From: DASXRC01 sp036506495
Lineage (GTDB): Bacteria; Actinomycetota; Actinomycetes; Mycobacteriales; Micromonosporaceae
Direction: 5' to 3'
Length of the DNA: 64,000 nucleotides
NCBI GenBank assembly: GCA_036506495.1
Contig: DASXRQ010000145.1
Location: 1 to 64,000, forward strand
This document shows positions 44,137 to 53,501 of the stretch, piece after piece; positions within the stretch are counted from its first letter, which is position 1, and every line of letters starts with the position of its first letter. The notes below the pieces were generated by a model that did no database searches, was not told the DNA's origin, and worked only from the letters and a program-made list of their open reading frames with translations. Both the position numbers and the translations under genes were made by a program.

Positions 44137-45291
44137 TCAGCCATGGCGGCGCACCCGGTCCTCGAGGCGCTCGCGCGGCGCCCCGGGCGTCTGCTCGGCG
44201 AACGCCGCCAGCGCGTCCCTGGCGGTCGCGGAGAGATCCTGAGGGACCACGACCTCGATCGTCACCAGCAGGTCGCCCGCGGGCCCGTTTCGGCGGGTGA
44301 CCCCCTTCCCGCGGGCGCGCAGCGTCCGGCCGCTCGGCGTACCCGGCGGCACGCGCAGGGTGACCGAGCCGTCCAGCGTCGGTACGCGCAGGTCCGTACC
44401 CAGCGCCGCCTCCGCGAACGTGATCGGAACCGTCAGCGTCAGGTCGTCACCGCTGCGGCCGAAAAGGTCGTCTGGGCGCACCTTGACCAGCACGTAGAGA
44501 TCGCCGGCCGGCCCACCCCGCTCGCCGGGCTCGCCACGGCCGGCCAACCGGATACGCTGCCCGTCGGCGACACCGGGCGGGAACCGGACGGTCAGCGTCC
44601 GGGTCTTGGTCACCCCACCGGTGCCTCGGCACTCGGGGCACTTCTCGTCGACGATCGTGCCGACACCCTGGCACTCGCGACAGGGCTCGGAGAAGCTGAA
44701 CGAGCCCTGGTTGCGCGTCACCAGTCCGACGCCGCCGCACACCGGGCAGGTGCGCGGCTGCGTACCGGGCTTCGCCCCGGTGCCGTGGCAGGTGTCGCAG
44801 ATCCCGGGCGCACGGAGCGTCAGCTGGCGCGTGGTGCCCTGGACCGCGTCCGCGAAGTCCAGCGTCATCTCCGCCTCGACGTCGCGACCACGAGCCGGGC
44901 CGCGGGCCCGGGTGGTGCCGCCGGAGAAGATCGAGCTGAACAGATCCGAGAACCCGGTACCGCCGAACCGGCGGTCACCGCCGCCGGAGAACCCGCCGAA
45001 CAGGTCCGACGGGTCAAATCCGCCGCCCCGGGCGCTGCGCCGGAACGCGCCCGAGCCGAACAGCGCGCGCATCTCGTCGTACTCCTTGCGCTTGCGCTCG
45101 TCGGAGAGCACGTCGTACGCCTCGGCGACGTCCTTGAACCGCGATTCCGCGTCGGGGTCGTTCGGGTTCCGATCGGGGTGCAGCTGGCGGGCGAGCTTGC
45201 GGTACGCCTTCTTGATTTCGTCGGCGGAGGCGGACTTGCCGACGCCGAGCACCGAGTAGAAGTCCTTCTCCAGCCAGTCCTTCGAGCTCAC
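44137..45291 (-). CDS. dnaJ: chaperone DnaJ
   Basis: A 384-residue Hsp40 co-chaperone that loads clients on DnaK and stimulates its ATPase. J-domain (about 8-75) with HPD in RQLHPDRNPND, a Gly/Phe-rich linker, four CxxCxGxG zinc repeats (CDTCHGTG, CPVCGGVG, CRECQGVG, CPECRGTG) and two C-terminal beta domains. The GTG at 45291 is preferred: GGAGGAGG ends about 7 nt before it. Typical type I DnaJ, following grpE by 28 bp. Confidence 0.97.
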   Translation of the reverse strand: MSSKDWLEKDFYSVLGVGKSASADEIKKAYRKLARQLHPDRNPNDPDAESRFKDVAEAYDVLSDERKRKEYDEMRALFGSGAFRRSARGGGFDPSDLFGGFSGGGDRRFGGTGFSDLFSSIFSGGTTRARGPARGRDVEAEMTLDFADAVQGTTRQLTLRAPGICDTCHGTGAKPGTQPRTCPVCGGVGLVTRNQGSFSFSEPCRECQGVGTIVDEKCPECRGTGGVTKTRTLTVRFPPGVADGQRIRLAGRGEPGERGGPAGDLYVLVKVRPDDLFGRSGDDLTLTVPITFAEAALGTDLRVPTLDGSVTLRVPPGTPSGRTLRARGKGVTRRNGPAGDLLVTIEVVVPQDLSATARDALAAFAEQTPGAPRERLEDRVRRHG

Positions 45292-45319
45292 CAGGTCCAC
45301 CTCCTCCCGACGTCTCGAG

Positions 45320-46168
45320 CTACTCCTCGGGGTCGGCGACGGCGACGAGTGCGGGTCGCAGCATTCGATCCCCGAGCAGGTAGCCGCGGCGCATCACCTC
45401 GATGCAGCTCGGCTCGGTCACCTCGGCCGACTTCAGGTGGGCGACCGCCTCGTGTCGCGTCGGGTCGAACGGGTCGCCCTTCTCGCCGAACGCGGTCAGT
45501 CCGAACTTGGCCAGCGTGCCCGCGAGCTGCTCAGCCACCGCGCCGAACGGCCCGACGAGGTCGCCGTGCTCGCGCGCGCGGTCCAGGTCATCGAGCACCG
45601 GAAGCAGTGCACCGAGCACATGCCCGATCGTCCGCTCCGCGGCGAGCCCGCGGTCCCGGTCGACCCGCTTGCGGTAGTTCGCGTACTCCGCGGACAGCCG
45701 CTGCAGGTCCCTGGTGCGCTCCTCGAGTTCGGCGCGCAGGGCCTCGAGCTCCGCGCCCAGCCCCACCGCGCCGGCTGCCGGCGCGGCGTCGGTTGGCTCA
45801 GCGACGGGCACCTCAGCGACGGGCACCTCAGCGTCGGTCGCCTCAGCGTCGGTCTCGTCGGTCGGCGCGGCCACCGGGTCGTCCGGCTTCTCGGAGGCGC
45901 CCTCGGCGGCGGCTTGCACGACCGCGGCGTCCGCCGCGGCCGTCTCCGGCTCGGGGACCTCGGCGGCGGAGGTGGACTCGGACCCGCCTCGATCGCCGGC
46001 GCCGTCGTGCGCCGGCCTCGCCTCGTGACCCGGCTGATCGATCTTCCGCTTGTCCCGGATGACGACGCGTTCGGCCGTCGGGTCGCCCGGGGGCTTTCCG
46101 CCCGAGCCGGCCGCACCGGCCGCTGGCCCGGCCGAGGCCGCACCGGCGGCACGTGGCTTTTCGGTCAC
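45320..46168 (-). CDS. grpE: nucleotide exchange factor GrpE
   Basis: A 282-residue co-chaperone that releases ADP from DnaK. A long acidic, Ala/Pro-rich N-terminal region (about 1-135, with repeated VAEVPVAEP) precedes the coiled coil (LEALRAELEERTRDLQRLSAEYANYRKR in outline) and the C-terminal beta wing (TRHEAVAHL, RRGYLLGDRMLRPALVAV). The N-terminal extension is long for the family. The GTG overlaps the dnaK TGA by 4 nt (GTGA). Confidence 0.95.
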   Translation of the reverse strand: MTEKPRAAGAASAGPAAGAAGSGGKPPGDPTAERVVIRDKRKIDQPGHEARPAHDGAGDRGGSESTSAAEVPEPETAAADAAVVQAAAEGASEKPDDPVAAPTDETDAEATDAEVPVAEVPVAEPTDAAPAAGAVGLGAELEALRAELEERTRDLQRLSAEYANYRKRVDRDRGLAAERTIGHVLGALLPVLDDLDRAREHGDLVGPFGAVAEQLAGTLAKFGLTAFGEKGDPFDPTRHEAVAHLKSAEVTEPSCIEVMRRGYLLGDRMLRPALVAVADPEE

Positions 46169-48033
46169 TTCTTGTCGTCCTCGTCGACAATCTCGGCGTC
46201 CACGACGTCGTCGCCGGCCGCGTGCGCACCGCCGCCGGCACCGGCCGCGTCGCCCGGCCCGCCCGTCGAGCCGGCGCCCGTCCCGGCGGCCTCGCCGGTC
46301 GCCTGCCCGTACAGGAGCGAACCAGCCTGCTGGGATACCTGCGCGAGGTTCTCGTGGGCCGACTTGATCTTCTCGATGTCGGTGCCGCCGAGCGCGCTGC
46401 GCAGCTCGCCGAGCGCCTCATTGATCTTCTCGCGCGAGTCCGCGGGCAGCTTGTCGCCGCTCTCCGCCAGGAACCTCTCGGTCTGCCACTGGAGCTGCTC
46501 GGCGACGTTGCGGGTCTCCGCGTCCTCGCGCCGCCGGCGGTCCTCGTCGGCGTGCTCCTGGGCGTCCCGCATCATCCGCTCGATGTCGTCCTTTGGCAGC
46601 GCCGAGCCGCCGGTGATGGTCATCGACTGCTCCTTGCCGGTGCCGAGGTCCTTCGCGTTGACGTGCACGATGCCGTTCGCGTCGATGTCGAAGGTGACCT
46701 CGATCTTCGGCACGCCACGCATCGCGGGCGCGATCCCGGTCAGCTCGAACGTGCCGAGCTTCTTGTTGTACGCCGCGATCTCCCGCTCGCCCTGGAAGAC
46801 CTGGATCAGCACGGATGGCTGGTTGTCCTCGGCGGTGGTGTAGACCTCCGACCGCTTGGTCGGGATCGTGGTGTTCCGCTCGACCAGCTTGTGCATGATG
46901 CCGCCCTTGGTCTCGATGCCGAGGCTCAGCGGCGTCACGTCAAGCAGCAGCACATCCTTGACCTCACCCTTGAGCACGCCGGCCTGCAGGGCCGCGCCGA
47001 CCGCGACGACCTCGTCCGGGTTGACGCCCTTGTTGGGCTCCTTGCCGGTCAGCTGCTTGACGAGCTCGGTCACCGCGGGCATCCGCGTCGACCCGCCGAC
47101 CAGGATCACGTGGTCGACATTCGACAGCTTGATGCCGGCGTCCTTGATCGCCTGGTCGAACGGCGCGCGGCAGCGGTCGAGCAGGTCCTGCGTCATGCGC
47201 TGGAACTCGGCCCGCGACAGGGTCGTGTCCAGGTGCAACGGGCCGGACGCGCCGGCCGTGATGTACGGCAGGTTGATCGACGTCGTGGTCGCCGCGGACA
47301 GCTCGATCTTGGCCTTTTCGGCGGCCTCCTTCAGCCGCTGCATGGCCATCTTGTCCTGGGACAGGTCGATCCCGTGCTGGCCGCGGAACGTCTTGACCAG
47401 GTGCTCGATGATCCGCTCGTCCCAGTCGTCGCCGCCGAGGTGGTTGTCGCCGTTGGTGGCCTTCACCTCGATGACGCCCTCGCCCAGCTCCAGCAGCGAC
47501 ACGTCGAAGGTGCCGCCACCGAGGTCGAAGACGAGGACGATCTGCTCCTTGGCGCCCTTGTCCAGCCCGTACGCGAGTGCGGCGGCCGTCGGCTCGTTGA
47601 CGATGCGGAGCACGTTGAAGCCGGCGATCTCACCGGCCTCCTTGGTGGCCTGCCGCTGGGCGTCGTTGAAGTAGGCCGGGGTGGTGATCACCGCATCGGT
47701 GATCTGCTCACCCAGGTACGACTCGGCGTCCCGCTTGAGCTTCATGAGAACGCGCGCGGAGATCTCCTGCGCGGTGTACTTCTTGCCGTCGATGTCGACC
47801 GACCAGTTGGTACCCATCTCCCGCTTCACCGAACGGATTGTCCGGTCCGGGTTGGTCACCGCCTGACGCTTGGCAACCTCGCCGACGAGCACCTCACCGT
47901 TCTTGGCGAACGCGACGATCGACGGCGTGGTCCGCGACCCCTCAGCGTTCGCGATCACGGTGGGCTCGCCGCCCTCGAGAACGCTGACCACCGAGTTGGT
48001 CGTCCCGAGGTCGATGCCGACCGCACGTGCCAT
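46165..48033 (-). CDS. dnaK: molecular chaperone DnaK (Hsp70)
   Basis: A 622-residue Hsp70. The nucleotide-binding domain starts at ARAVGIDLGTTNSVVSV and includes VFDLGGGTFDVSLLE and LVGGSTRMPAV; the substrate-binding domain follows near 365 (LLDVTPLSLGIET), with an acidic DDKK tail after a Gly/Ala-rich stretch. It carries the usual bacterial-type core. A GGAGGA precedes the ATG. HspR HAIR box at 48084-48104 controls the operon dnaK-grpE-dnaJ-hspR. Confidence 0.98.
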   Translation of the reverse strand: MARAVGIDLGTTNSVVSVLEGGEPTVIANAEGSRTTPSIVAFAKNGEVLVGEVAKRQAVTNPDRTIRSVKREMGTNWSVDIDGKKYTAQEISARVLMKLKRDAESYLGEQITDAVITTPAYFNDAQRQATKEAGEIAGFNVLRIVNEPTAAALAYGLDKGAKEQIVLVFDLGGGTFDVSLLELGEGVIEVKATNGDNHLGGDDWDERIIEHLVKTFRGQHGIDLSQDKMAMQRLKEAAEKAKIELSAATTTSINLPYITAGASGPLHLDTTLSRAEFQRMTQDLLDRCRAPFDQAIKDAGIKLSNVDHVILVGGSTRMPAVTELVKQLTGKEPNKGVNPDEVVAVGAALQAGVLKGEVKDVLLLDVTPLSLGIETKGGIMHKLVERNTTIPTKRSEVYTTAEDNQPSVLIQVFQGEREIAAYNKKLGTFELTGIAPAMRGVPKIEVTFDIDANGIVHVNAKDLGTGKEQSMTITGGSALPKDDIERMMRDAQEHADEDRRRREDAETRNVAEQLQWQTERFLAESGDKLPADSREKINEALGELRSALGGTDIEKIKSAHENLAQVSQQAGSLLYGQATGEAAGTGAGSTGGPGDAAGAGGGAHAAGDDVVDAEIVDEDDKK

Positions 48034-48083
48034 AATCGTGTTCCTCCAGGTGACGGGCGACGCCCGCCGCGCGGGCGGCCCAA

Positions 48084-48104
48084 GTTGAGTGGACCAGGCT
48101 CAAT
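48084..48104. promoter_or_regulatory. HAIR operator for HspR at dnaK
   Basis: GTTGAGT-N7-GCTCAAT, close to the CTTGAGT-N7-ACTCAAG consensus, 50 bp upstream of the dnaK start. A further GTTGAGT half-site lies at 48137-48143. Matches the HAIR box at clpB. Confidence 0.85.
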
Positions 48105-48264
48105 ACTGCCACGACACATCCCAGCGTCAAGGCGGGGTTGAGTCTTTCACACGCAACTCGCTCGACCGCCGACGCCGAGTCGCGCGTGCCCGATTCAATG
48201 ATCCACGGGGAAGACGCACTCGCGGCCCCTCCGCCGGTGGGCCATAGCACATAGGCTCGGGAAC

Positions 48265-50247
48265 GTGACGACGCACGGTGATCCACCCGCCGCGCGCCCG
48301 GCCACCACTGCTGCCGCTGCCGACCCGCCGGCGGCCGATCTCACGGCGGCTCAGGAGGCCGCGGCGCAGGACGCCGTGCGCCCCGAGCCTGGCCCCGACG
48401 CCGGGAGCCAACCCGACCCCGACGACCGGGCGAACGCCGGCGAGCAACCCGACGACGAGCACGCGCCGGCGCCGGGCGCCGAGGAACAGCCCAAAGAAGG
48501 GCAATCCGACGGCGAGGAGCTCGGCCCGGCGCTGACGCGGCTGCGCGCCGCGATCGCCGGCACGGCGTACCCGCTGATCCTGGCCTCGGCCGACGAGGCG
48601 CGGCGGGTGGGCGCAGCGCTGGTGGCGCAGCTCGACGACTACCTACTGCCCCGGCTGGCCCGGCTCGACGCGCCGTTGCTGGTCGTCGTCGGCGGCTCCA
48701 CCGGCGCGGGCAAGTCGACCCTGGTCAACAGCCTGGTGCGGTCCCCGGTCAGCGCCGCCGGCGTGCTCCGGCCGACGACCCGGGCGCCCGTGCTGGTGTG
48801 CAACCCCGCGGACACCGCGTGGTTCCGGCAGGGCGAGCTGCTGCCCGGGCTGGTCCGCACCGCGCGGCCGAGCACCGATCCGCACACGCTGCAGCTGGTC
48901 GCCGCGCCCGCGCTCATCCCCGGCCTCGCCTTCCTCGACGCCCCGGACATCGACTCCGTCGTCGACGCCAACCGGGCGCTCGCCGCGCAGCTGCTGGCGG
49001 CGGCGGATTTCTGGCTGTTCGTGACGACCGCGGCACGGTACGCCGACGCGGTGCCGTGGGAGCTGCTGCGCACCGCGCGGCTGCGCGGCACGGTCACGGC
49101 GCTCGTGCTCGACCGGGTGCCGCGGGAGGCGACCGAGGAGGTCAGCGCCCACCTCGTCGAGATGCTGCGCGACCACGGACTGGAGGAGGCGCCGCTGTTC
49201 GTGCTGCCGGAGACCCGGGTCGACGGTCAGGGGTTGCTGCCGGAGGGCGTGACCGCGCCGCTGCGCGACTGGTTTGGTCGGCTCGCCGCGGACTCCGCGG
49301 CCCGGGCCGCGGTCGTCCGACGGACGCTCGACGGCGCGCTCGCGGCGCTCGCCCCGGCCGTCGATGGCCTCGCGGCCGCGGCGGACGACCAGGTGGCCGC
49401 GGCCACCGCCCTGACGGACCGGGTCCGCGCCGCGTACCGCGCGGCGCAGGGGCTGGTCGAGCACGGAGTGCGGGACGGCACGCTGCTGCGCGGCGAGGTG
49501 CTGGCCCGCTGGCAGGAGTTCGTCGGCACCGGCGAGCTGCTGCGCGCGCTGGAGGCGCGCATCGGCAAGTTGCGGGACCGACTCGCGGCGGCGATCAGCG
49601 GTCGTCCCGTACCCGGACGGCAGCTGCAGACCGCGTTGGAGTCCAACCTGGTTGCCCTTATCCGCGGTGCGGCGGCCGACGCCGCGGAGCAGGCGTACAC
49701 CGGCTGGCAGGCCCACCCGGCCGGCGCGGCCCTGCTGGAGCCGTCGCTGGCGCGGCCGTCCGCTGACATCGCCGAGCGCGCCGAGCGGCTGGTCCGCGAC
49801 TGGCAGCGACACGTGCTCGATCTGGTCCGGAAGGAGGGCGGCCAGAAGCGGGCAACCGCCCGCGGCGCGGCGTACGCGATCAACGCGACCGGCCTCCTGG
49901 TCATGGTGGGTGTCTTCGCGTCCACGGCGTTCATCCCCACCGGGGCCGAGGTGGCCGCCGCGGCCGGCACGACCGTCGCGGCCCAGAAGGTCCTCGAGGC
50001 GATCTTCGGCGACCAGGCGATCCGGACCCTGGCCGCGAAGGCGCGCACCGACCTGCTGGCGCGGGTCGACGAGCTGCTCGACGCCGAGGCCGCACGCTTC
50101 CTCGGCCGGATCGACGCCGTCGGCGTTGACGACGCTCCGGGCCAGGAGCTGCGGGCCGCCGGCCGCGAGGTCGAGCGTGCCCGCGCCGCCGCGGAGCTCA
50201 CCGCCGGCGAAACGGGCCGGCTCGCCCTGCCGAGGACGGGACGATGA
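48265..50247 (+). CDS. dynamin-like GTPase, first of a pair
   Basis: A 660-residue GTPase-domain protein. The first 85 residues are Pro/Ala/Asp-rich and disordered. The P-loop GGSTGAGKSTLV is at 143-154, the DAPDIDS motif follows (G3), but the usual NKxD is replaced by VLDRVPRE. The rest is helical, with a hydrophobic segment near 550-575 (NATGLLVMVGVFASTAFI), fitting a membrane-anchored, dynamin-like remodelling GTPase. GTG 48265 looks leaderless (TAGGCT 48252-48257, 7 nt). Followed 23 bp later by a related GTPase. Confidence 0.85.
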   Translation: MTTHGDPPAARPATTAAAADPPAADLTAAQEAAAQDAVRPEPGPDAGSQPDPDDRANAGEQPDDEHAPAPGAEEQPKEGQSDGEELGPALTRLRAAIAGTAYPLILASADEARRVGAALVAQLDDYLLPRLARLDAPLLVVVGGSTGAGKSTLVNSLVRSPVSAAGVLRPTTRAPVLVCNPADTAWFRQGELLPGLVRTARPSTDPHTLQLVAAPALIPGLAFLDAPDIDSVVDANRALAAQLLAAADFWLFVTTAARYADAVPWELLRTARLRGTVTALVLDRVPREATEEVSAHLVEMLRDHGLEEAPLFVLPETRVDGQGLLPEGVTAPLRDWFGRLAADSAARAAVVRRTLDGALAALAPAVDGLAAAADDQVAAATALTDRVRAAYRAAQGLVEHGVRDGTLLRGEVLARWQEFVGTGELLRALEARIGKLRDRLAAAISGRPVPGRQLQTALESNLVALIRGAAADAAEQAYTGWQAHPAGAALLEPSLARPSADIAERAERLVRDWQRHVLDLVRKEGGQKRATARGAAYAINATGLLVMVGVFASTAFIPTGAEVAAAAGTTVAAQKVLEAIFGDQAIRTLAAKARTDLLARVDELLDAEAARFLGRIDAVGVDDAPGQELRAAGREVERARAAAELTAGETGRLALPRTGR

Positions 50248-50269
50248 GCACCGGCCGCGGAGATCCGGC

Positions 50270-51943
50270 GTGACCGGCGTCGCCGGCCGGGTCCGCGGTG
50301 CGCTGCGCAGCGACCGTCGGCTGGATCCCGAAGCGTTGGTACGCCGAGTCGAGGCGCTGCGCGGGTTCCTGGACGCCGCCGACGGGCACCTGCCACCGGA
50401 TCGACTGGTCGCCACCCACACCGTGGTCGAGCGTGCCGGCGCGCGGCTCGCCCTGTCCCGGGAGCACACGGTCGTCGCCCTGGCCGGCTCGACCGGAAGC
50501 GGCAAGTCCAGCCTGTTCAACGCGCTCGCCCGGCTCGACCTCTCACCCGTCGGCGTACGCCGGCCGACCACCGGCGTCACACACGCCTGCGTGTGGGGTA
50601 CGCCCGAGGGCGCCACGAAGCTGCTCGACTGGATCGGCGTACTCCCCCGGCACCGGTTCGCGCGCGAGAGCGCGCTGGACGCGGACGACGAGGCTCCGCT
50701 GCGCGGTCTCGTCCTGCTCGATCTGCCGGACTTCGACTCGGTCGAGCGGTCGCACCGGCTGGAGGTCGATCGGCTGCTGGGCCTCGTCGACCTCGTGGTC
50801 TGGGTGGTCGACCCGCAGAAGTACGCCGACAAGGTTGTCCATCTCGGCTACCTACGTGAGTTCCACCGGCACCGCGACGTGACTCTCGTGGTGCTCAACA
50901 AGGCCGACCTGTTGACGCCGGCTGACGTCACAAACCTGCTGACCGACCTGCGTCGGCTGCTCGACGACGACCAACTGGACGGCGTACCTACGATCGCCAC
51001 GTCCGCCGTCGACCCGAACGGGCTCGCCGAGCTGCGCGCGCTGCTCGAACGCACAGTCGCTGGGCGGCAGGCGGCGCTGCGGCGGCTCAGCGGCGACGTC
51101 GACGTCGTCACCGAGGAGCTGCAGACCATGGTCGGTCCGCCGGCCGCGGAGGATGCCGTCGACCGCGACACGATCCGGCGGCTCGGCGACGCGCTGGCAT
51201 CCTCGGCCGGCGTACCCGCGGTGACCGAGGCGACCGAACGGGCCTACCGGCATCGGGCGGGAGCGGCCATGGGCTGGCCGGTCGTGCGGTGGTTGCGGCG
51301 GCTACGGCCCGATCCGCTGCACCGGCTGCACCTTCCCGCGTCGGCCGACCCGGAGGCTCCGGTCGCGGCGACCTCGGTGCCGGATCCGGACGCGGCGCAA
51401 CGCGCCGCCGTCGGGCTGGCCATCCGACGGGTGGGCGACACGGCCGGCGCTCCGCTCCCGACGCCGTGGCCCGCCGCGGTCGGTGAGGCCGCGCGATCCA
51501 AGCTGGCCGACCTGCCCGACGCGCTCGACCGGGCGGTGGCGGGCACCGACATCGGGCTCAACCGCACGCCGATCTGGTGGCGACTGGTCGGCGCGCTGCA
51601 GTGGTTGGCCACGATCGCGGCCGTCGTGGGCCTCGGCTGGCTGGTCGTCGGGTACGTCATCCGGGCGCTCGGACTTCCGCAACTCGAACATCCGCGGGTC
51701 GGCGAGGTGCCCGTACCCACGCTGCTGCTGCTCGGCGGCCTGCTGCTGGGCATGCTGATTGCGCTGCTGATCCGGCCGGTGGTGGGGTGGGCGGCGCGGC
51801 GGGCCCGGGTCCGGGCGGAGACGCGGCTGCGGGCCGCGGTGACGGACGTCGCGCGCGAGTACGTCGTCGCGCCCGTTCGCGAGGTGCTGCGGGCGTACGC
51901 CGACGCGCGCGCGGCGCTAGCGGCCGCCCGGGCCGACCGGTAG
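50270..51943 (+). CDS. dynamin-like GTPase, second of a pair
   Basis: A 557-residue GTPase. P-loop AGSTGSGKSSLF at 72-83, G3 DLPDFDS, and a complete G4 NKAD, so unlike its neighbour all G motifs are present. Two transmembrane helices lie near 445-475 and 490-515, with basic cytoplasmic tail. The pair of adjacent, differing GTPases recalls two-subunit bacterial dynamin systems (for example DynA/DynB-like) that act on membranes; this is inference. GTG 50270 has GGAG 8-11 nt upstream. Transcribed with the first GTPase. Confidence 0.87.
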   Translation: MTGVAGRVRGALRSDRRLDPEALVRRVEALRGFLDAADGHLPPDRLVATHTVVERAGARLALSREHTVVALAGSTGSGKSSLFNALARLDLSPVGVRRPTTGVTHACVWGTPEGATKLLDWIGVLPRHRFARESALDADDEAPLRGLVLLDLPDFDSVERSHRLEVDRLLGLVDLVVWVVDPQKYADKVVHLGYLREFHRHRDVTLVVLNKADLLTPADVTNLLTDLRRLLDDDQLDGVPTIATSAVDPNGLAELRALLERTVAGRQAALRRLSGDVDVVTEELQTMVGPPAAEDAVDRDTIRRLGDALASSAGVPAVTEATERAYRHRAGAAMGWPVVRWLRRLRPDPLHRLHLPASADPEAPVAATSVPDPDAAQRAAVGLAIRRVGDTAGAPLPTPWPAAVGEAARSKLADLPDALDRAVAGTDIGLNRTPIWWRLVGALQWLATIAAVVGLGWLVVGYVIRALGLPQLEHPRVGEVPVPTLLLLGGLLLGMLIALLIRPVVGWAARRARVRAETRLRAAVTDVAREYVVAPVREVLRAYADARAALAAARADR

Positions 51944-51955
51944 CCGGGCCGACCG

Positions 51956-52369
51956 GTGAGCCGGGTCGTGCGCGCCGGTCTCGCGCTGCTCGGTGCGCTC
52001 TACCTCGCCGGCGGCGTGCCGGCGCTGGTCGCCCCGCGCTGGTTCTTCGACGAGTTCCCCGGTTTCGGGCACCGGTGGACCGCCGCGTACCCGCCGTACA
52101 ACCCGCACCTCGTGGCGGACCTCGGCGCGACCTTCGTGACCCTCGCGACGCTGCTGCTGCTCGCCGCGTGGCTCGCCGACCGGCGGGTCGCCGGCGCGGT
52201 GCTCGCCGGCGTGCTGGTCTTCTCCACGCTGCATCTGGTGTTTCACGCGACGCACACCGGCACGCTCACCGGGTTCGACCTGGCCGCGAGCCTGACCGCG
52301 CTCGCGCTGGGCGTGCTGATCCCGGCCGTGCTGCTGGTCGCCGTCCTCCGGTGGACTCGGCCACGCTGA
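51956..52369 (+). CDS. hypothetical membrane protein
   Basis: A 137-residue protein with four predicted transmembrane segments: about 7-26, 52-76, 80-98 and 108-130. Loop motifs PRWFFDEFPGFGHRW and YPPYNPHLVADLGA suggest a small family of polytopic proteins; no function assigned. The GTG start lies 12 bp after the GTPase stop, so it is probably in that operon. It converges on the esterase gene. Confidence 0.75.
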   Translation: MSRVVRAGLALLGALYLAGGVPALVAPRWFFDEFPGFGHRWTAAYPPYNPHLVADLGATFVTLATLLLLAAWLADRRVAGAVLAGVLVFSTLHLVFHATHTGTLTGFDLAASLTALALGVLIPAVLLVAVLRWTRPR

Positions 52370-52403
52370 CCGGCGCGGCTCAGCGGGCCAGCCGGCGGGT
52401 CGC

Positions 52404-53432
52404 TCAGCGGGCCAGCCGGTGCGCGAGCCAGGACAGTGCGAGCGGATAGCGGTAGTCGATCGCGCCGTGGCCGGCGTCGAACAGTTCAAAGTGGACACGT
52501 TCGTCCGGCACACCGATCCGCGACAGCTCCGCCCGGAACGCCTCCGCGCCGAGATCGAGGTGGAACTCGTCCCGCGTACCGGCGTCGATCCAGGCCGCGC
52601 GCAGCGATCGCAGCGCGTCGGCGTACCGGTCGACCATGCGCACCGGGTCCCAGTCGAGCCAGCGCTGCCACGCCCGCGGGCGCAGCGCACCCGTTCTCGG
52701 GTCGAACGGCAGCTCGGGCGTGCCGTCGTCCGCGGCGGAGAAGCACGCCGCGCAGCCGAGCACGACGAGCAGCGACTGGTCGGCCTCCTTCGCGAACGCT
52801 GGCCGCGACTGGAAGTCCGCCCACCAGCGCATGATGTCGTGGTCGTAGGCGCGCAGGAACCGGGCCGCCTTCGCGAACTCGGGGACGTAGCTCAGCTCGT
52901 ACAGGCTGTCCCCCGCGTGCGTGGCGAGCGCGCCGAAGAGGTCCGGCCGCAGCATCGGCGTGATCATCGCGCCGAACCCGCCGGACGACTTGCCGGATAT
53001 CGCGCGCGAGTCGCGCTGCGCGACGGTGCGGTACCGGGCGTCCACCCATGGCACGACCTCGTCGCACAGGTACGAGTGGTACGCCCCGGTGCCCGGCGAG
53101 TCGACGAACTGCGACCCGCCGTACGCCGTCCACGCGTCGACGTAGACCACGATGCAGCCCGGCGCCTCGCCGCTAGCGAACACCGCGTCGGCCGTCTCGA
53201 TGAACGGCTGGCGGTACGGCGAGCGGTTCGCCCACATGTTCACGTACCCCGTGTAGCCCTGTATGACGTAGACCGCCGGGTACCGGGTGCCCACCTCGTC
53301 GTCGTAGCCCGGCGGCACGTACACCCAGATCGGCCGCTCGTGCGGGTCGCCCAGCGGGTTGTTACGAAGGAGCTTGGAGTCGATGACGGAGCGGTCGAGC
53401 CGGCCGGCCAGCTCGGTGTCCCATGGCAGCAT
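52404..53432 (-). CDS. alpha/beta-hydrolase, putative esterase (PF00756-like)
   Basis: A 342-residue esterase-family protein related to antigen 85 and esterase D. The nucleophile Ser is in SGKSSGGFGA (G-K-S-S-G), the oxyanion region lies at VYVIQGYTGYVNMW, and the terminal His is in FDAGHGAIDYRYP. It lacks a signal peptide, so it may be cytosolic. ATG 53432 begins the conserved MLPWDTELAGRL. It diverges from the gene at 53502, whose promoter shares the 69-bp gap. Substrate unknown. Confidence 0.88.
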   Translation of the reverse strand: MLPWDTELAGRLDRSVIDSKLLRNNPLGDPHERPIWVYVPPGYDDEVGTRYPAVYVIQGYTGYVNMWANRSPYRQPFIETADAVFASGEAPGCIVVYVDAWTAYGGSQFVDSPGTGAYHSYLCDEVVPWVDARYRTVAQRDSRAISGKSSGGFGAMITPMLRPDLFGALATHAGDSLYELSYVPEFAKAARFLRAYDHDIMRWWADFQSRPAFAKEADQSLLVVLGCAACFSAADDGTPELPFDPRTGALRPRAWQRWLDWDPVRMVDRYADALRSLRAAWIDAGTRDEFHLDLGAEAFRAELSRIGVPDERVHFELFDAGHGAIDYRYPLALSWLAHRLAR

Positions 53433-53501
53433 GCGCCCAGTCAACCATCGCGGCGTGGCGGCCGGGGAGCCGCCGGGCCGGCCCGGCGTAGGCTCGACCG
53501 C

